This document shows, in pieces, positions 1-9,459 of a stretch of DNA of 64,000 bases (position 1 is its first letter; every line of letters starts with the position of its first letter). Made by a program: the position numbers and the translations under genes. The notes beneath the pieces were generated by a model. It was given only the letters and a program-made list of their open reading frames with translations, searched no databases and was not told the origin of the DNA. Location of the stretch: NCBI RefSeq assembly GCF_004331175.1, contig NZ_SJOD01000006.1, forward strand, positions 62,001 through 126,000. The letters are read 5' to 3'. The DNA is from Acinetobacter sp. ANC 4178 (lineage in GTDB: Bacteria; Pseudomonadota; Gammaproteobacteria; Pseudomonadales; Moraxellaceae).

Positions 1-1
1 C

Positions 2-424
2 TATGCCCTGCGCATACTGATGTATATTTCACGACCGAGAGACAATGCTTATACCATTGCTGAAATTGCAGCAGACCTTCAAGTCTCACAAAACCATTTG
101 GTTAAAATTGTGCACTTTATGGGCAAACAAAACTGGCTGATTACCACCCGTGGTAAAGGTGGCGGCATACGGCTAAATCCCGAGGCGGTACACCTTAAAG
201 TCGGTGAAGCAGTCCGCACCTTGCAAGGTGAAAATCCAATTGTAGAATGCAACAATCCGCCCTGTGTAATCAGAAGTCATTGCGGTCTAAAAGGTATTTT
301 AGATCAAGCACTCGAACAGTTTTATCAGCATTTAAATCAATACACCTTAGGCGAAGTACTGGCTCGCTCAAATGCTAAAAATACCAAGACCATGACCAAT
401 GGCATTGAACTGCTCAACCTATAA
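2..424 (+). CDS. nsrR: NsrR-like Rrf2-family nitric oxide-sensing repressor (5' end outside the window)
   Basis: The frame is open from base 2 and reads DYALRIL-type residues before the first internal Met at base 20, so the true start lies upstream of the window. It encodes an Rrf2-type winged helix (the GKGGGIRL wing is visible) followed by three cysteines spaced C-x4-C-x5-C, the arrangement seen in enterobacterial NsrR, and an NYTLGEVL-like C-terminal helix that also resembles NsrR. NsrR proteins bind an Fe-S cluster through these cysteines and derepress nitric oxide detoxification genes. The target genes are not visible here. IscR is less likely from the cysteine spacing and the C-terminus. 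Confidence 0.8.
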   Translation, partial: YALRILMYISRPRDNAYTIAEIAADLQVSQNHLVKIVHFMGKQNWLITTRGKGGGIRLNPEAVHLKVGEAVRTLQGENPIVECNNPPCVIRSHCGLKGILDQALEQFYQHLNQYTLGEVLARSNAKNTKTMTNGIELLNL

Positions 425-511
425 TATTTTCAGACCACAAGAGGAAAATTCGCGTGTGTGGGCGACTTCCTTTATACTAGGCACTTGAAAACTAGTGAAT
501 GAAGTTGAGTT

Positions 512-1333
512 ATGCACCACAGCAGAGGAAAATCAAAAAACAGTAAAACCGCGCAGGCGCCTAAGCAAAAGATCAGCTATGAAAAAAAGCTTGATCCTGC
601 GATTACTGAATATGCTGTACGTGCACTCAACTGGCTACGCAAAGCCGCATTTTTAATGAGTGCACCCAAGCTCGATATCTGTGTAGAAGATACTGGCTAC
701 GAAATTGCGTTTGCTGGACGCTCCAATGCAGGTAAATCCAGTGCAATTAATGCGTTAACTAATCAAAAACAATTGGCACGTGCCTCAAAAAAACCAGGCC
801 GTACCCAAATGATCAACTTCTTTAGTTTGGGTAATCCAGATCAGCGTCTGGTTGATTTACCTGGCTACGGATACGCAGCCGTGCCTGAAGCCATGAAAAT
901 TGTGTGGCAGAAAGAACTCGAAAACTACCTGATTCATCGTCAAAGCCTACAAGGCTTGGTATTGTTGATGGATATCCGCCATCCCCTACAACATTTCGAC
1001 GTAATGATGTTGGAATGGGCTTACTCACGTAAACTGTTTGTACACGTGTTGTTGACCAAATCGGATAAAATGAACCGCGGTCCTGCCAACAAAGCCCTAT
1101 TAGATGTGAAACAACAATTGAAGAAAATGAAACTCGATTTCTCAATTCAATTGTTCTCTTCACTCAATAAACAAGGTTTAGAAGAACTTGCCAGTGTCAT
1201 GGGTGGTCGTCTGAATTTCACCCTTGAACAATCTGCTGAGTTTGACCTAGCGCTTATTCCTGAAGCGGAAGCGGATGATTTGGCTGAAGACAGCCTTGAA
1301 GATGATGAGAGTGATGCTTTTGAGGTTGAATAA
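512..1333 (+). CDS. yihA: Ribosome biogenesis GTP-binding protein YihA/EngB (YsxC)
   Basis: GTPase needed for late assembly of the 50S ribosomal subunit. All G motifs are visible: GRSNAGKS (G1, about residues 69-76), GRTQ (switch I), DLPGYGYA (G3, about 115), TKSD (G4, about 182) and an SSL motif (G5). At 273 residues it is longer than the usual roughly 200-220: there is a basic N-terminal extension of about 25 residues and an acidic C-terminal tail of about 35 residues rich in Glu and Asp. A strong hairpin terminator follows. The gene stands alone between the nsrR-like gene and a hydrolase gene. Confidence 0.95.
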   Translation: MHHSRGKSKNSKTAQAPKQKISYEKKLDPAITEYAVRALNWLRKAAFLMSAPKLDICVEDTGYEIAFAGRSNAGKSSAINALTNQKQLARASKKPGRTQMINFFSLGNPDQRLVDLPGYGYAAVPEAMKIVWQKELENYLIHRQSLQGLVLLMDIRHPLQHFDVMMLEWAYSRKLFVHVLLTKSDKMNRGPANKALLDVKQQLKKMKLDFSIQLFSSLNKQGLEELASVMGGRLNFTLEQSAEFDLALIPEAEADDLAEDSLEDDESDAFEVE

Positions 1334-1417
1334 TTTGAAGTCGATGCACCCGAGCAAGCACCGAAACAAGATTAACTACTGCTAAACCCGATCAACTCAT
1401 CATGAATTGACATTGAA

Positions 1418-1456
1418 ATGTCCCGCATTGCTAAACACATTGCGGGACATTTTTTT
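1418..1456 (+). terminator. Rho-independent terminator after yihA
   Basis: A perfect 10-bp stem (ATGTCCCGCA / TGCGGGACAT) with a 13-base loop is followed by six T residues on the plus strand. It lies about 85 bp after the yihA stop codon. Confidence 0.85.
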
Positions 1457-1498
1457 CATACTGCCCTCAATGCGTCAAAAAAAGCTTGAGACCGTAGA

Positions 1499-2443
1499 AT
1501 GAAACTCTTACAACGACTGAAAAAAACAAAAATTGGCTCTTCCATTCAATATCGTATTCAACCGCGCAAAGTGAAATTTGAATGGCAAAATACCCCTGTA
1601 GATTGGGTGCCAGAACAACCATTTGTTAGCTATTTTATTAATGAAATTAATATGATTTTACCTGCTGGCGAGTTCTGGTTTTGCCGTCTGTACAATAAAG
1701 TGCTACCGCAAATTCAAGATGAAAAACTCAAACAAGACGTGCAAGCCTTTATTCGTCAAGAAGCGATGCATGCACAAGCACACAACTCTGCCAACAAAGA
1801 ATATTTACGTGAACGCCACATCGATATTCAACGTAATCTGGATTTAATGGATTTCCTATTTGGAGAACTATTAGCAGATCAACCTCTGGGCTTAAATATC
1901 CCGAAACCACTGGCTCATCAATGGGACTTGTTCCGTCTAGGTATTATCGCCACTGTTGAGCATATGACTTGTGTTTTGGGTAAATATGCACTCTACAATA
2001 CCGAGTGGCAAAAACGTGGCGCGGATCCTGCCATGCTGGATTTGGTTAAATGGCATGGTGCTGAAGAAATTGAACACCGTACCGTGGCATTCGATTTGTA
2101 CCGCCATTTGGGTGGCGGCTATTTGGCACGTTATTACCTCAGTGTTGTGGTCATTGCTGCGGTACTTGGACTCTGGGTCGATGGTACAGCACATATTATG
2201 CAGCAAGACCCGCGCTTTCAATCGATTCGCCCCGCCATCTATAAACCTTGGATTTGGAGAGAATGGTACGCCATTTCTCAACGCAATAATGGTTTGTTAC
2301 CCAATCCACTCTGGCTGATCTCACAGCAATTGGGCTACTTAATGCCGTGGTACGACCCTGTACATGAAGCCAAAACTGAAGATGCGATTGCCTATTTAAA
2401 TCAATCCCCTGCGGCCTTACGTGCCATGCTCAAAGTCGCCTAA
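1499..2443 (+). CDS. Predicted metal-dependent hydrolase (PF10118-type, ferritin-like helical protein)
   Basis: A 314-residue protein that matches my memory of the COG3687/PF10118 'predicted metal-dependent hydrolase' family. The sequence shows the Glu/His pairs expected of a diiron-type helical bundle: an early Glu (AGEFWF), EAMHAQAH near residue 88, VEHMTC near 153, and EEIEHRT near 188. A hydrophobic stretch near residue 220 could touch or cross the membrane. The substrate is not known for the family as far as I can tell. It is followed by its own terminator, so it is probably monocistronic. Confidence 0.75.
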   Translation: MKLLQRLKKTKIGSSIQYRIQPRKVKFEWQNTPVDWVPEQPFVSYFINEINMILPAGEFWFCRLYNKVLPQIQDEKLKQDVQAFIRQEAMHAQAHNSANKEYLRERHIDIQRNLDLMDFLFGELLADQPLGLNIPKPLAHQWDLFRLGIIATVEHMTCVLGKYALYNTEWQKRGADPAMLDLVKWHGAEEIEHRTVAFDLYRHLGGGYLARYYLSVVVIAAVLGLWVDGTAHIMQQDPRFQSIRPAIYKPWIWREWYAISQRNNGLLPNPLWLISQQLGYLMPWYDPVHEAKTEDAIAYLNQSPAALRAMLKVA

Positions 2444-2467
2444 AACTCGAGAATATCCAAACACGAC

Positions 2468-2496
2468 AAAAAGCAGACTGAACATGTCTGCTTTTT
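2468..2496 (+). terminator. Rho-independent terminator after the PF10118-type gene
   Basis: An 11-bp stem (AAAAAGCAGAC-type arm against GTCTGCTTTTT) with a 7-base loop. The second arm ends in five T residues on the plus strand. Confidence 0.8.
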
Positions 2497-2537
2497 CATT
2501 CATCCTTAAAATTATGTTTAGATGTTGAGCACTCGTC

Positions 2538-2957
2538 ATGCATGCCCATCTTAGTGTACTGACCCTTGCGGTTCATGACCTCCAAGCAGCACTGGATTTT
2601 TACTGCCAAGGATTAGGTTTGAAAAGTGAAGGGATTATTGGAGAAGAATATGAAAATGGTGCCGTTGCCTTTATTGAACTGCAATCTGGATTAAAACTAG
2701 CACTTTGGCCTCAGCAAAGTTTGAGCCTAGATTCGGAGTTGGCTCTAACGCCGTTCTGTGCGACTGGATTTTCGCTTGGACACAATGTTGGTTCAGCAGC
2801 CGAAGTCGATGCCATTATGACCCAAGCAGCGCAGGCTGGTGCGACCATCACCAAAGCGGCACAAACCACCTTTTACGGCGGCTATGCAGGTTATTTTCAA
2901 GATCCAGATGGACATCTCTGGGAAATTGTCTGGAATCCCTGTTGGGAAAAAAGCTAA
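2538..2957 (+). CDS. VOC superfamily (glyoxalase/bleomycin-resistance fold) protein
   Basis: A 139-residue single-domain protein. It has the paired beta-alpha-beta-beta-beta layout of vicinal-oxygen-chelate proteins: it opens with HLSVLTLAVHDLQAALDFY and GLGL, and closes with YAGYFQDPDGHLWEIVWNP, where the final Glu of the E-I motif is a usual metal ligand. The substrate cannot be told from sequence. The stop codon interlocks with the stop of the convergent symporter gene (4-bp overlap), so no terminator fits between them. Confidence 0.8.
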   Translation: MHAHLSVLTLAVHDLQAALDFYCQGLGLKSEGIIGEEYENGAVAFIELQSGLKLALWPQQSLSLDSELALTPFCATGFSLGHNVGSAAEVDAIMTQAAQAGATITKAAQTTFYGGYAGYFQDPDGHLWEIVWNPCWEKS

Positions 2958-4228
2958 CTGTTTGGTTCCGTTACAGCTTCACGAGTATGACGATCAACCA
3001 CCACACTAATCATCATGTCACCCTGCACGTTCACCACGGTTCGCACTGTATCCAACAAGCGATCAATCGGCAATAAAATGGCAATCGCCTCTGCTGGCAA
3101 GCCGACCGATTGCAACACCATAATCATCGTAACCATGCCTGCACTTGGAATACCCGGCGCCCCCAAAGATGCAATCATTGCAGTCAAGCAAACAATGATT
3201 TGCTGTCCCAAACTTAAATCTAAACCAATTAAATTGGCCACAAACAAAGCTGCTGCCGCTTCATATAGCGCTGTACCATCCATATTTAATTGCGTACCCA
3301 ATGGAATTACAAAACCCACAGTGGCAGGACTCACCTTCAGGTTTTCTTGTGCACATTTCATAGATAGCGGCATGGTCGCAGAACTTGAACTGGTTGCAAA
3401 TGCGGTAATCAGTGCGGCTCGCGTCCCTTTAAAGAACGTCACAGGATCCATCTTGCCAAAAATCCATAACAGCAATGGCAACACCACCGCGCCATGGAAA
3501 ATAGTGGTTCCTGTCACCACCACAGCAAATTCAGCTAAACGACTGAGTACAGAAAGATCTTCCGTAGCAATTAGCTTGGCGAGTAATGCAAAAATCCCCA
3601 ATGGCGCCAGTTTCATGACCCAACGAATCATCAGCATCATAATTTCAAAGAACTGTCCCGCAAGCTGACGCACCACTTTAAAACGCTCACCGCCATGTAC
3701 CAATGCCACACCAATAAACAGTGCAAACACCACCACAGCCAAGACATTCCCTTCTGCAAAGGCTTTGAACGGATTGATCAGAGTGTTTTGAATAAAATTG
3801 GTAAAGAAAGAAGATGGCGTTAAGGTATCAGGCGTTTGGTATTGATTGATGTCATTCTGGAATAAAGCGATATCTACCCCCTTCCCGACATCAAATAAAT
3901 GCGCACAGCCAATTCCTAGAATTAACGCTAAAGTGGTTGTGGTGACACAACATGCGACCGTGATTTTCCACACTTTCCCAAGCTGCCCACCCGCCTGTAA
4001 GTTAGATACCCCAACCACAATTGAACTAAAAATCAGGGGAACTAACAGCATTTTCAGTAGACCAATGAAAATACTACTAATAATGCCCAAGCCATATAAA
4101 CTGGTGCTAAAAAAACTACTCTGTGGAAACACACTGAGTAGAAAACCAAAAGCAATCCCCAGAATGGCAGCAATCAAGATTTGGGTATTTAAGCTCATAT
4201 CTGCTGTAATTTTATCTTTTAAAGTCAC
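2954..4228 (-). CDS. Dicarboxylate/amino acid:cation symporter (DAACS/GltP family)
   Basis: A 424-residue inner-membrane symporter of the glutamate/aspartate/C4-dicarboxylate family. Family signatures are clear: the serine-rich re-entrant loop (ATSSSSATMP, about residue 274), the NMDGT motif in TM7 (about 312) and the DRLLDTVRTVVNVQGD motif in TM8 near the C-terminus, which carries the conserved Asp, Arg and Asn that contact substrate and cation. About eight hydrophobic segments are present. Whether it carries glutamate/aspartate (GltP/GltT) or another substrate cannot be settled, so no symbol is given. Its stop overlaps the convergent VOC gene. Confidence 0.88.
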   Translation of the reverse strand: MTLKDKITADMSLNTQILIAAILGIAFGFLLSVFPQSSFFSTSLYGLGIISSIFIGLLKMLLVPLIFSSIVVGVSNLQAGGQLGKVWKITVACCVTTTTLALILGIGCAHLFDVGKGVDIALFQNDINQYQTPDTLTPSSFFTNFIQNTLINPFKAFAEGNVLAVVVFALFIGVALVHGGERFKVVRQLAGQFFEIMMLMIRWVMKLAPLGIFALLAKLIATEDLSVLSRLAEFAVVVTGTTIFHGAVVLPLLLWIFGKMDPVTFFKGTRAALITAFATSSSSATMPLSMKCAQENLKVSPATVGFVIPLGTQLNMDGTALYEAAAALFVANLIGLDLSLGQQIIVCLTAMIASLGAPGIPSAGMVTMIMVLQSVGLPAEAIAILLPIDRLLDTVRTVVNVQGDMMISVVVDRHTREAVTEPNS

Positions 4229-4324
4229 ACCACTATGGCATACCTTCTACGTGAAAATCGAATTTTTCTTACCCAAAAGGAAAGACCTATATCACGCAAA
4301 GCTTGGGATAAGGATTCAAAATAA

Positions 4325-4350
4325 AAAAGCCTCATTACAATGAGGCTTTT
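4325..4350 (-). terminator. Rho-independent terminator downstream of tesB
   Basis: An AAAAGCCTCAT / ATGAGGCTTTT hairpin with a 3-5 base loop. On the minus strand it is followed by a T-rich run, and it sits 15 bp past the tesB stop. It is nearly symmetric and could work in both directions. Confidence 0.75.
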
Positions 4351-4364
4351 CTAATTTTTAAATC

Positions 4365-5237
4365 TTACTGCGTTTCAATTTCTCTGAGCCGAATCAAGCC
4401 TTCTTGGGTGGTACTACAGACCAACTCACCATTTTGCCACATCCGTCCGAAATTTAGTCCACGCGAGTTGGCACTCACCGTTGCCTCCATGTCATACAAC
4501 ATCCAATCATCCACACGGAAGGGTTTATGGAAATACATCGCATGGTCAATACTGGCACATTGCAGACTTGGTGATAACCAGCTTAAACCATGCGGACGTA
4601 ATGCCGTGGTCATTAAAGTAAAGTCTGAATAAAATGCGGCAATCGCTTGATGCAGTGAAACCTCATCGATTTCTGGCGTAATTGGATCATGCGTACGAAT
4701 GTAGTGCGCGTAAGAAGGCGCTGCTGGTTGTGGCTGATATGGATTCATTGGATCGATTGGTCTAATCTCAACATGACGATCACGCATAAAACTAGCCCGT
4801 ACATTTTCAGGCACAAATTCGACCAGCATTTGTTTCAATTCAGCTTCCGATTTCACTTGCAGCGGTGCTGGATAATCCGGCTCCTGAATCTGATAATTCA
4901 AGCCTTCTTCTGGTTCTGCAAAAGAAACCATTGCGGTAAAAATAGTACGCCCATGCTGAATGGCACGCACTTGACGACTGACAAAACTTTTCCCATCTCT
5001 TAAACGATCCACTTCATAAATGATGGGTGCATTCACATCCCCCCCGAAGAGAAAATAAGCATGTAAGGAATGAGCGGGGCGATCTGCCGTGTAAGATGCA
5101 GCACGTAAAGCTTGCCCCAAAACTTGCCCACCAAAAACACGTTTGCCTACCAAATTACGACTTTGGCCGCGAAAAATATTTTCTTCGAGTTTTTCAAGGC
5201 TAAGCAGTTCAACCAATTCTTGAGTTAAGGCATTCAT
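4365..5237 (-). CDS. tesB: Acyl-CoA thioesterase II
   Basis: Hydrolyses medium- and long-chain acyl-CoA to free fatty acid and CoA. At 290 residues it matches E. coli TesB (286) and has its double-hotdog layout. Visible landmarks are NLVGKRVFGGQVLGQAL near the N-terminus, RPHGLSWLSPSLQCASIDHAMYFHKPF in the second hotdog (the Asp in SIDH fits the catalytic Asp), and TTQEGLIR with Gln278, the same residue number as the catalytic Gln in E. coli TesB. It is transcribed away from the divergent plsB gene, so both neighbours act on acyl-CoA. Confidence 0.93.
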   Translation of the reverse strand: MNALTQELVELLSLEKLEENIFRGQSRNLVGKRVFGGQVLGQALRAASYTADRPAHSLHAYFLFGGDVNAPIIYEVDRLRDGKSFVSRQVRAIQHGRTIFTAMVSFAEPEEGLNYQIQEPDYPAPLQVKSEAELKQMLVEFVPENVRASFMRDRHVEIRPIDPMNPYQPQPAAPSYAHYIRTHDPITPEIDEVSLHQAIAAFYSDFTLMTTALRPHGLSWLSPSLQCASIDHAMYFHKPFRVDDWMLYDMEATVSANSRGLNFGRMWQNGELVCSTTQEGLIRLREIETQ

Positions 5238-5526
5238 AGCAGACCCGTTTTAAATTTTGACACACCCATGTTGGTGTTGATTAGAAAGACCATAGAGCGC
5301 TGGCTCTAAAACTATATTACATAAATGTTGACCGTTCCCCTAGAGATTAATTGACTGTACTGTCACTGTAATTTTCAAATTTAATTGCTAAAAATATCTG
5401 GTTTAACGCTAGAATCTTGGCATAAGCAGTGAATTTATCAGAAAATGACATCTGATTTTTGATTACAATTACACAGAATAATTCCCCCTTCACATTTTGG
5501 GGCTTCGTACCGTATTAGGAGTATTT

Positions 5527-8109
5527 ATGTCCAAGCGTGGCTTTGGTCAAATGTATCGCCAGCTTTCCAGCAAGCTACTTGACCTTGTGGTAACCCCTCA
5601 TATTTTGGGTGAAGTACCCAGCAACCCGACAGCTCCAACCACCAGTGAAGACCCAAATGTTGCCAACACACCGAGCAAGAAAGTGGTGTGCTATGTATTA
5701 CAAAACTATTCACGTAGTAATGCCTTGGTGGTCGATGGCGAAACTCGTCGTTTAAAATTACCTGCCGCATTAGATTCACTCTTGATCGGTGAACATAAAG
5801 AAAAAGCCTCGATCTTATTTTTGCAACATCATGATGAGCAGAACTTACTGAGTCCACCACCCAATACTTTTCCACCCCGTCTATTACGCCTGATCGATTT
5901 ACTCGACAAGCATCCAGATTTAGATATTGAACTGGTGCCTGTAACGGTGCTGTGGGGTCGTTCGCCAGATAAAGAAGACTCTTGGTTTAAATTATTATTC
6001 ACCGATACATGGGCAACACCAAGCCGCGTGAAGCAGATGGTGAATATTGGCTTACATGGACGCGAATCTTATCTGGAATTCCACGAAGCCCAGTCTTTAC
6101 GCGACCTGATTCAGTACGCTAAAACCACCCATCCAAATTTATCGCCTGCAACGTATATTATTAGCAGCTTAAATAACTATATGGATGCGCAGCGTGAAGT
6201 GGTGCTCGGTCCTGACTTATCTGACCGTCGTAACGTCATGCACAGCCTGATTAAGGCACAAGATGTGCAAGATGCCATTCGTCGTGAAAGTATCCGTAGC
6301 AAAATCAGTATGCTTGAAGCAGAACGTCGAGCAATTAGCTATTTAAATGAAATCGTCTCGGACTATTCATCTTCTGCGGTACGCTTTGCTGATATGGCGC
6401 TGACGCGTTTATGGACACAGCTCTATGATGGCGTTGAAGTGCATAACTTCAGCACGGTACGTGAATTGGCGAAAGAATACGAAATTATTTATACCCCATG
6501 TCACCGTAGCCATATCGACTACTTGTTATTGTCTTATGTGATTTATAAACGTGGTTTGATGGTACCGTACATTGCGGCGGGTGATAACCTGAATATGCCA
6601 TTTGTGGGTCAATTATTACGTGGTGGCGGTGCTTTCTTTATTCGCCGTACTTTCCGTGGGAATGGCTTATATACCACCGTTTTTAAAGAATATTTATACA
6701 GCATTCTGTCGCGCAACACACCTTTGGAATACTTCATTGAAGGGGGCCGTTCACGTACAGGACGCCTGTTACCTGCAAAAACAGGTATGCTCGCCATGAC
6801 AGTTCATAGTCACTTACGTGGACGTGCCAAACCAATTGTGTTTGTGCCAACCTATATCGGCTATGAACGCCTGATGGAAGGTTCAACTTATGTCGGTGAA
6901 ATGCAAGGTAAACCGAAAGAAGCGGAATCTGTGCTTGGGATTATGAAAACCCTGCGCAAAATTGAACGCATCTTCGGGAAAGTACACGTAAACTTCGGCG
7001 AACCTGTGTTCTTGGATGACAAGCTCAAAGCTTTTGGTGCGGATCAGATTCGCATTCAGAAAAATGATGATCCAATTCCAAATGAGGTCTCTGATGCAGT
7101 GAACAGTGCAGCACACACTATTTTGGAAAACATCAACCGTGCCGTAGTGATTAACCCAGTATCGTTATTGTCTCTGATTTTACTAGCGACACCAAAACAT
7201 ACTCTGGACGAAGAGTTGTGCATCAAGCAGTTAGATGCGTATCGCAATTTACTCACCGCACTGCCTTATGATGAACGCACACAAGTTACACCTCTTTCTG
7301 GCAAAGAAATTATTGCTTACGGTTTAAAACTCAAACTGATTAAGCGCGTGAAGCACGTTCTGGGCGATATTATCGCGATTGAAGACAATCAAGCGGTATT
7401 ACTCACCTACTTCCGCAATAACATTGTGCATGCTTTTGTCTTGCCATCTTTGATTGCGGCTTTGGTTGAACACAACGGTACCATCAAGCGTCACGACTTA
7501 TGTAACGTGATTCGCACCTTATATCCATTCTTGAAAGCTGAGTTATTTCTTAAATGGGATGATGAAAGCTTAAAAGTACAGATCGCTGCTTATGCAGATG
7601 CTTTAATTAGTGCAAAACTTATCACTGAAGATGCGGAAGGACATTTAATTTCCCCTGCACCGAACAGCGAAGAACACAATCAATTGTTAGTCCTTGCAGG
7701 TCCTGTAATGCAGAGCCTAGAGCGCTATTACATGACTTTGGCACTGATTACACAGCGTGGTTCTGGCAACATCTCGACGCGTCAAGTGGAAGAGTTGAGT
7801 CACTTGGTGGGTCAGCGCCTCTCTGTACTGTATGAGTTCAATTCGCCAGAGTTCTTTGATAAAGCCCTGTTCCAAGGTTTTATTCGTGTACTGACGCAGC
7901 AAGGCTATATCAGCACCAATGCTGAAGGTTCGATTGTGTTTGACAGCAACTTTAGCAATATTGCTGCCAATGCCAATTTGGTACTGGACGATGTGACTTT
8001 GCAAATGTTGCAGCACATTACCACTTTTAGCGATGAAGAGTTGAAGCAGGTATTAGATGCAGTTGCTGCTCAGCAAGCGAAACGTCGTTTGAAGCGTAAG
8101 AAAAAGTAA
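5527..8109 (+). CDS. plsB: Glycerol-3-phosphate O-acyltransferase
   Basis: Inner-membrane enzyme that makes the first acyl transfer of phospholipid synthesis (acyl-CoA or acyl-ACP to glycerol 3-phosphate). The ATG at 5527 is preferred to a TTG 30 bp upstream because AGGAG sits five bases before it; this gives 860 residues, somewhat longer than E. coli PlsB (807). The four acyltransferase blocks are clear: CHRSHIDYLL (His326/Asp331), GGGAFFIRRTF, FIEGGRSRTGR (Glu405) and VFVPTYIGYERLMEG. The C-terminus is strongly basic. It stands alone, divergent from tesB. Confidence 0.96.
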   Translation: MSKRGFGQMYRQLSSKLLDLVVTPHILGEVPSNPTAPTTSEDPNVANTPSKKVVCYVLQNYSRSNALVVDGETRRLKLPAALDSLLIGEHKEKASILFLQHHDEQNLLSPPPNTFPPRLLRLIDLLDKHPDLDIELVPVTVLWGRSPDKEDSWFKLLFTDTWATPSRVKQMVNIGLHGRESYLEFHEAQSLRDLIQYAKTTHPNLSPATYIISSLNNYMDAQREVVLGPDLSDRRNVMHSLIKAQDVQDAIRRESIRSKISMLEAERRAISYLNEIVSDYSSSAVRFADMALTRLWTQLYDGVEVHNFSTVRELAKEYEIIYTPCHRSHIDYLLLSYVIYKRGLMVPYIAAGDNLNMPFVGQLLRGGGAFFIRRTFRGNGLYTTVFKEYLYSILSRNTPLEYFIEGGRSRTGRLLPAKTGMLAMTVHSHLRGRAKPIVFVPTYIGYERLMEGSTYVGEMQGKPKEAESVLGIMKTLRKIERIFGKVHVNFGEPVFLDDKLKAFGADQIRIQKNDDPIPNEVSDAVNSAAHTILENINRAVVINPVSLLSLILLATPKHTLDEELCIKQLDAYRNLLTALPYDERTQVTPLSGKEIIAYGLKLKLIKRVKHVLGDIIAIEDNQAVLLTYFRNNIVHAFVLPSLIAALVEHNGTIKRHDLCNVIRTLYPFLKAELFLKWDDESLKVQIAAYADALISAKLITEDAEGHLISPAPNSEEHNQLLVLAGPVMQSLERYYMTLALITQRGSGNISTRQVEELSHLVGQRLSVLYEFNSPEFFDKALFQGFIRVLTQQGYISTNAEGSIVFDSNFSNIAANANLVLDDVTLQMLQHITTFSDEELKQVLDAVAAQQAKRRLKRKKK

Positions 8110-8117
8110 TTTTAAAA

Positions 8118-8152
8118 AGCATAGGTATCTGCGATTGGCAGATACCTATGCT
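8118..8152 (-). terminator. Perfect 15-bp hairpin between plsB and the reverse transcriptase gene
   Basis: AGCATAGGTATCTGC is followed by a 5-base loop and its exact reverse complement. Only the minus-strand side ends in a T tract (CTTTTTA), so it is best placed to stop transcription coming from the reverse transcriptase gene, whose stop is about 80 bp away. It may also stop plsB transcripts, though the plus-strand side has no T run. Confidence 0.7.
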
Positions 8153-8232
8153 GTATGTATAAGAATAAGATGATATTTTAGTTAAATGGACTGAAATAAA
8201 TTTAGGAATGTTGAGAAAGCAAGGGGATTACC

Positions 8233-9429
8233 TTATATGCTAAAAAAGAATTTCTTTTGACGAGCACTGAGACGCTCTATATCTAATCCTAATGATGTTA
8301 GAAGTTTTGAGAAAATAATTACCTTCTTTGCACTTATTTCATATTGTAGTTCACTGATATTACAAGCATCAGGGAAAGCTGCACCATATCCATTAGAGAT
8401 GTATTTCATATCTTGAATTACATCAGAAAAATCTTTTTTATTCTTAAGATTTTTATTTAAAGAATCATAAACTTCCAATTTACGATGAATTGTTTTAAAA
8501 ACCACATCCGGTACATATGCCTTAAATTTAGTACCACCAAATTTAAATTCTAGACCCAAGAAATCAATAGGTTGGTTTTTTACTATTTGAGTTTTTGATT
8601 TACTCCCCAAAGGAGGAATATTTAGTTTTATTTTTTCTAATTCTATAGTTACTTTTTTTAGATAATCTAAGGCTTGTTTACGTGAAGAACAAAAAATAAT
8701 TAGGTCATCTGCATATCGTACACATTTAATATTTTCTTTATCAATAAAACTATCAAAATCATGTAGATAAAGTGATGCAAGAAATGATGACATAGGCATA
8801 CCTTGTCGAATCCCCTTACCTTTTTTAGACTTCAAAAGAGCATTTTCTTTTTCATTGTTTAAATTATCTTTTTGAAGTCTTGTTTCCACCCTGATTATTT
8901 TTTCCAGTAAGTAATTTATTTCAGGTATATCGAGCTTATCAGTAACAGTTTTTATAGCTAATCGACGATCTAAATTATCAAAAAATGAGGAAATATCAGT
9001 TTTCAATACATATGGATATTGGTTTCTTAAACTTAAAGCCTTAGTTCTCGCTTTTATGGCTCCAGCTTCTGTAATTTTAGCTGAGAAATCATGATCAGTA
9101 GCCAAAATATACTTACTTTCGTAATGTTCCTTAATATATTTTAAAAGAAGTTTTTGAATGACTCGATCTTTTATAGATGGAATACAAATCAATCGAAGTG
9201 TTCCATCTGACTTTTCTAGAAAATTAGGATGTAGTGCTGTTGGCGAATATGTTTTAGTAGCCAAGTTATTTAAAATCTCAGCTAAAATTTTTTCTTTTTT
9301 TAAATTAAACTCATTAAACGATAAATCATCTTGATAGTACTTAACAGTTAATAGATGAGGAGATTGTTTTCTAAATAATTTATTGAAAGTTGTAATGAAA
9401 TTATCTTTAACGTAAGTCTCAAAATCCAT
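8233..9429 (-). CDS. Reverse transcriptase, stand-alone, group II-like/unknown-group type
   Basis: A 398-residue protein with a full polymerase core. Visible are the RPIPxxKDR-like block (LICIPSIKDRVIQ, about residues 80-92), motif A KTDISSFF with Asp145, the GIRQGMPMSSFLASLYL block (about 206-222) and motif C YADD (239-242, catalytic Asp241/Asp242), followed by DFLGLEF and a thumb-like tail of about 100 residues. There is no maturase X or endonuclease domain as in LtrA, no NAxxH or VTG retron signature, and the Q-G form of block 4 is unlike the SQ form of diversity-generating retroelement RTs. Codons are strikingly A+T-rich compared with plsB, which suggests transfer. It starts 30 bp after the membrane reading frame, so the two are probably co-transcribed. 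Family assignment beyond RT is open; defence-associated RTs are the likeliest comparison. Confidence 0.9.
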   Translation of the reverse strand: MDFETYVKDNFITTFNKLFRKQSPHLLTVKYYQDDLSFNEFNLKKEKILAEILNNLATKTYSPTALHPNFLEKSDGTLRLICIPSIKDRVIQKLLLKYIKEHYESKYILATDHDFSAKITEAGAIKARTKALSLRNQYPYVLKTDISSFFDNLDRRLAIKTVTDKLDIPEINYLLEKIIRVETRLQKDNLNNEKENALLKSKKGKGIRQGMPMSSFLASLYLHDFDSFIDKENIKCVRYADDLIIFCSSRKQALDYLKKVTIELEKIKLNIPPLGSKSKTQIVKNQPIDFLGLEFKFGGTKFKAYVPDVVFKTIHRKLEVYDSLNKNLKNKKDFSDVIQDMKYISNGYGAAFPDACNISELQYEISAKKVIIFSKLLTSLGLDIERLSARQKKFFFSI

Positions 9430-9459
9430 TGACTCTTTCTCTGTATGCTTATAATGCAG

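Noticed and set aside
3015..4343. Plus-strand frames opposite the DAACS symporter
   Set aside because: They mirror the codon pattern of the real minus-strand gene and encode no recognisable protein.
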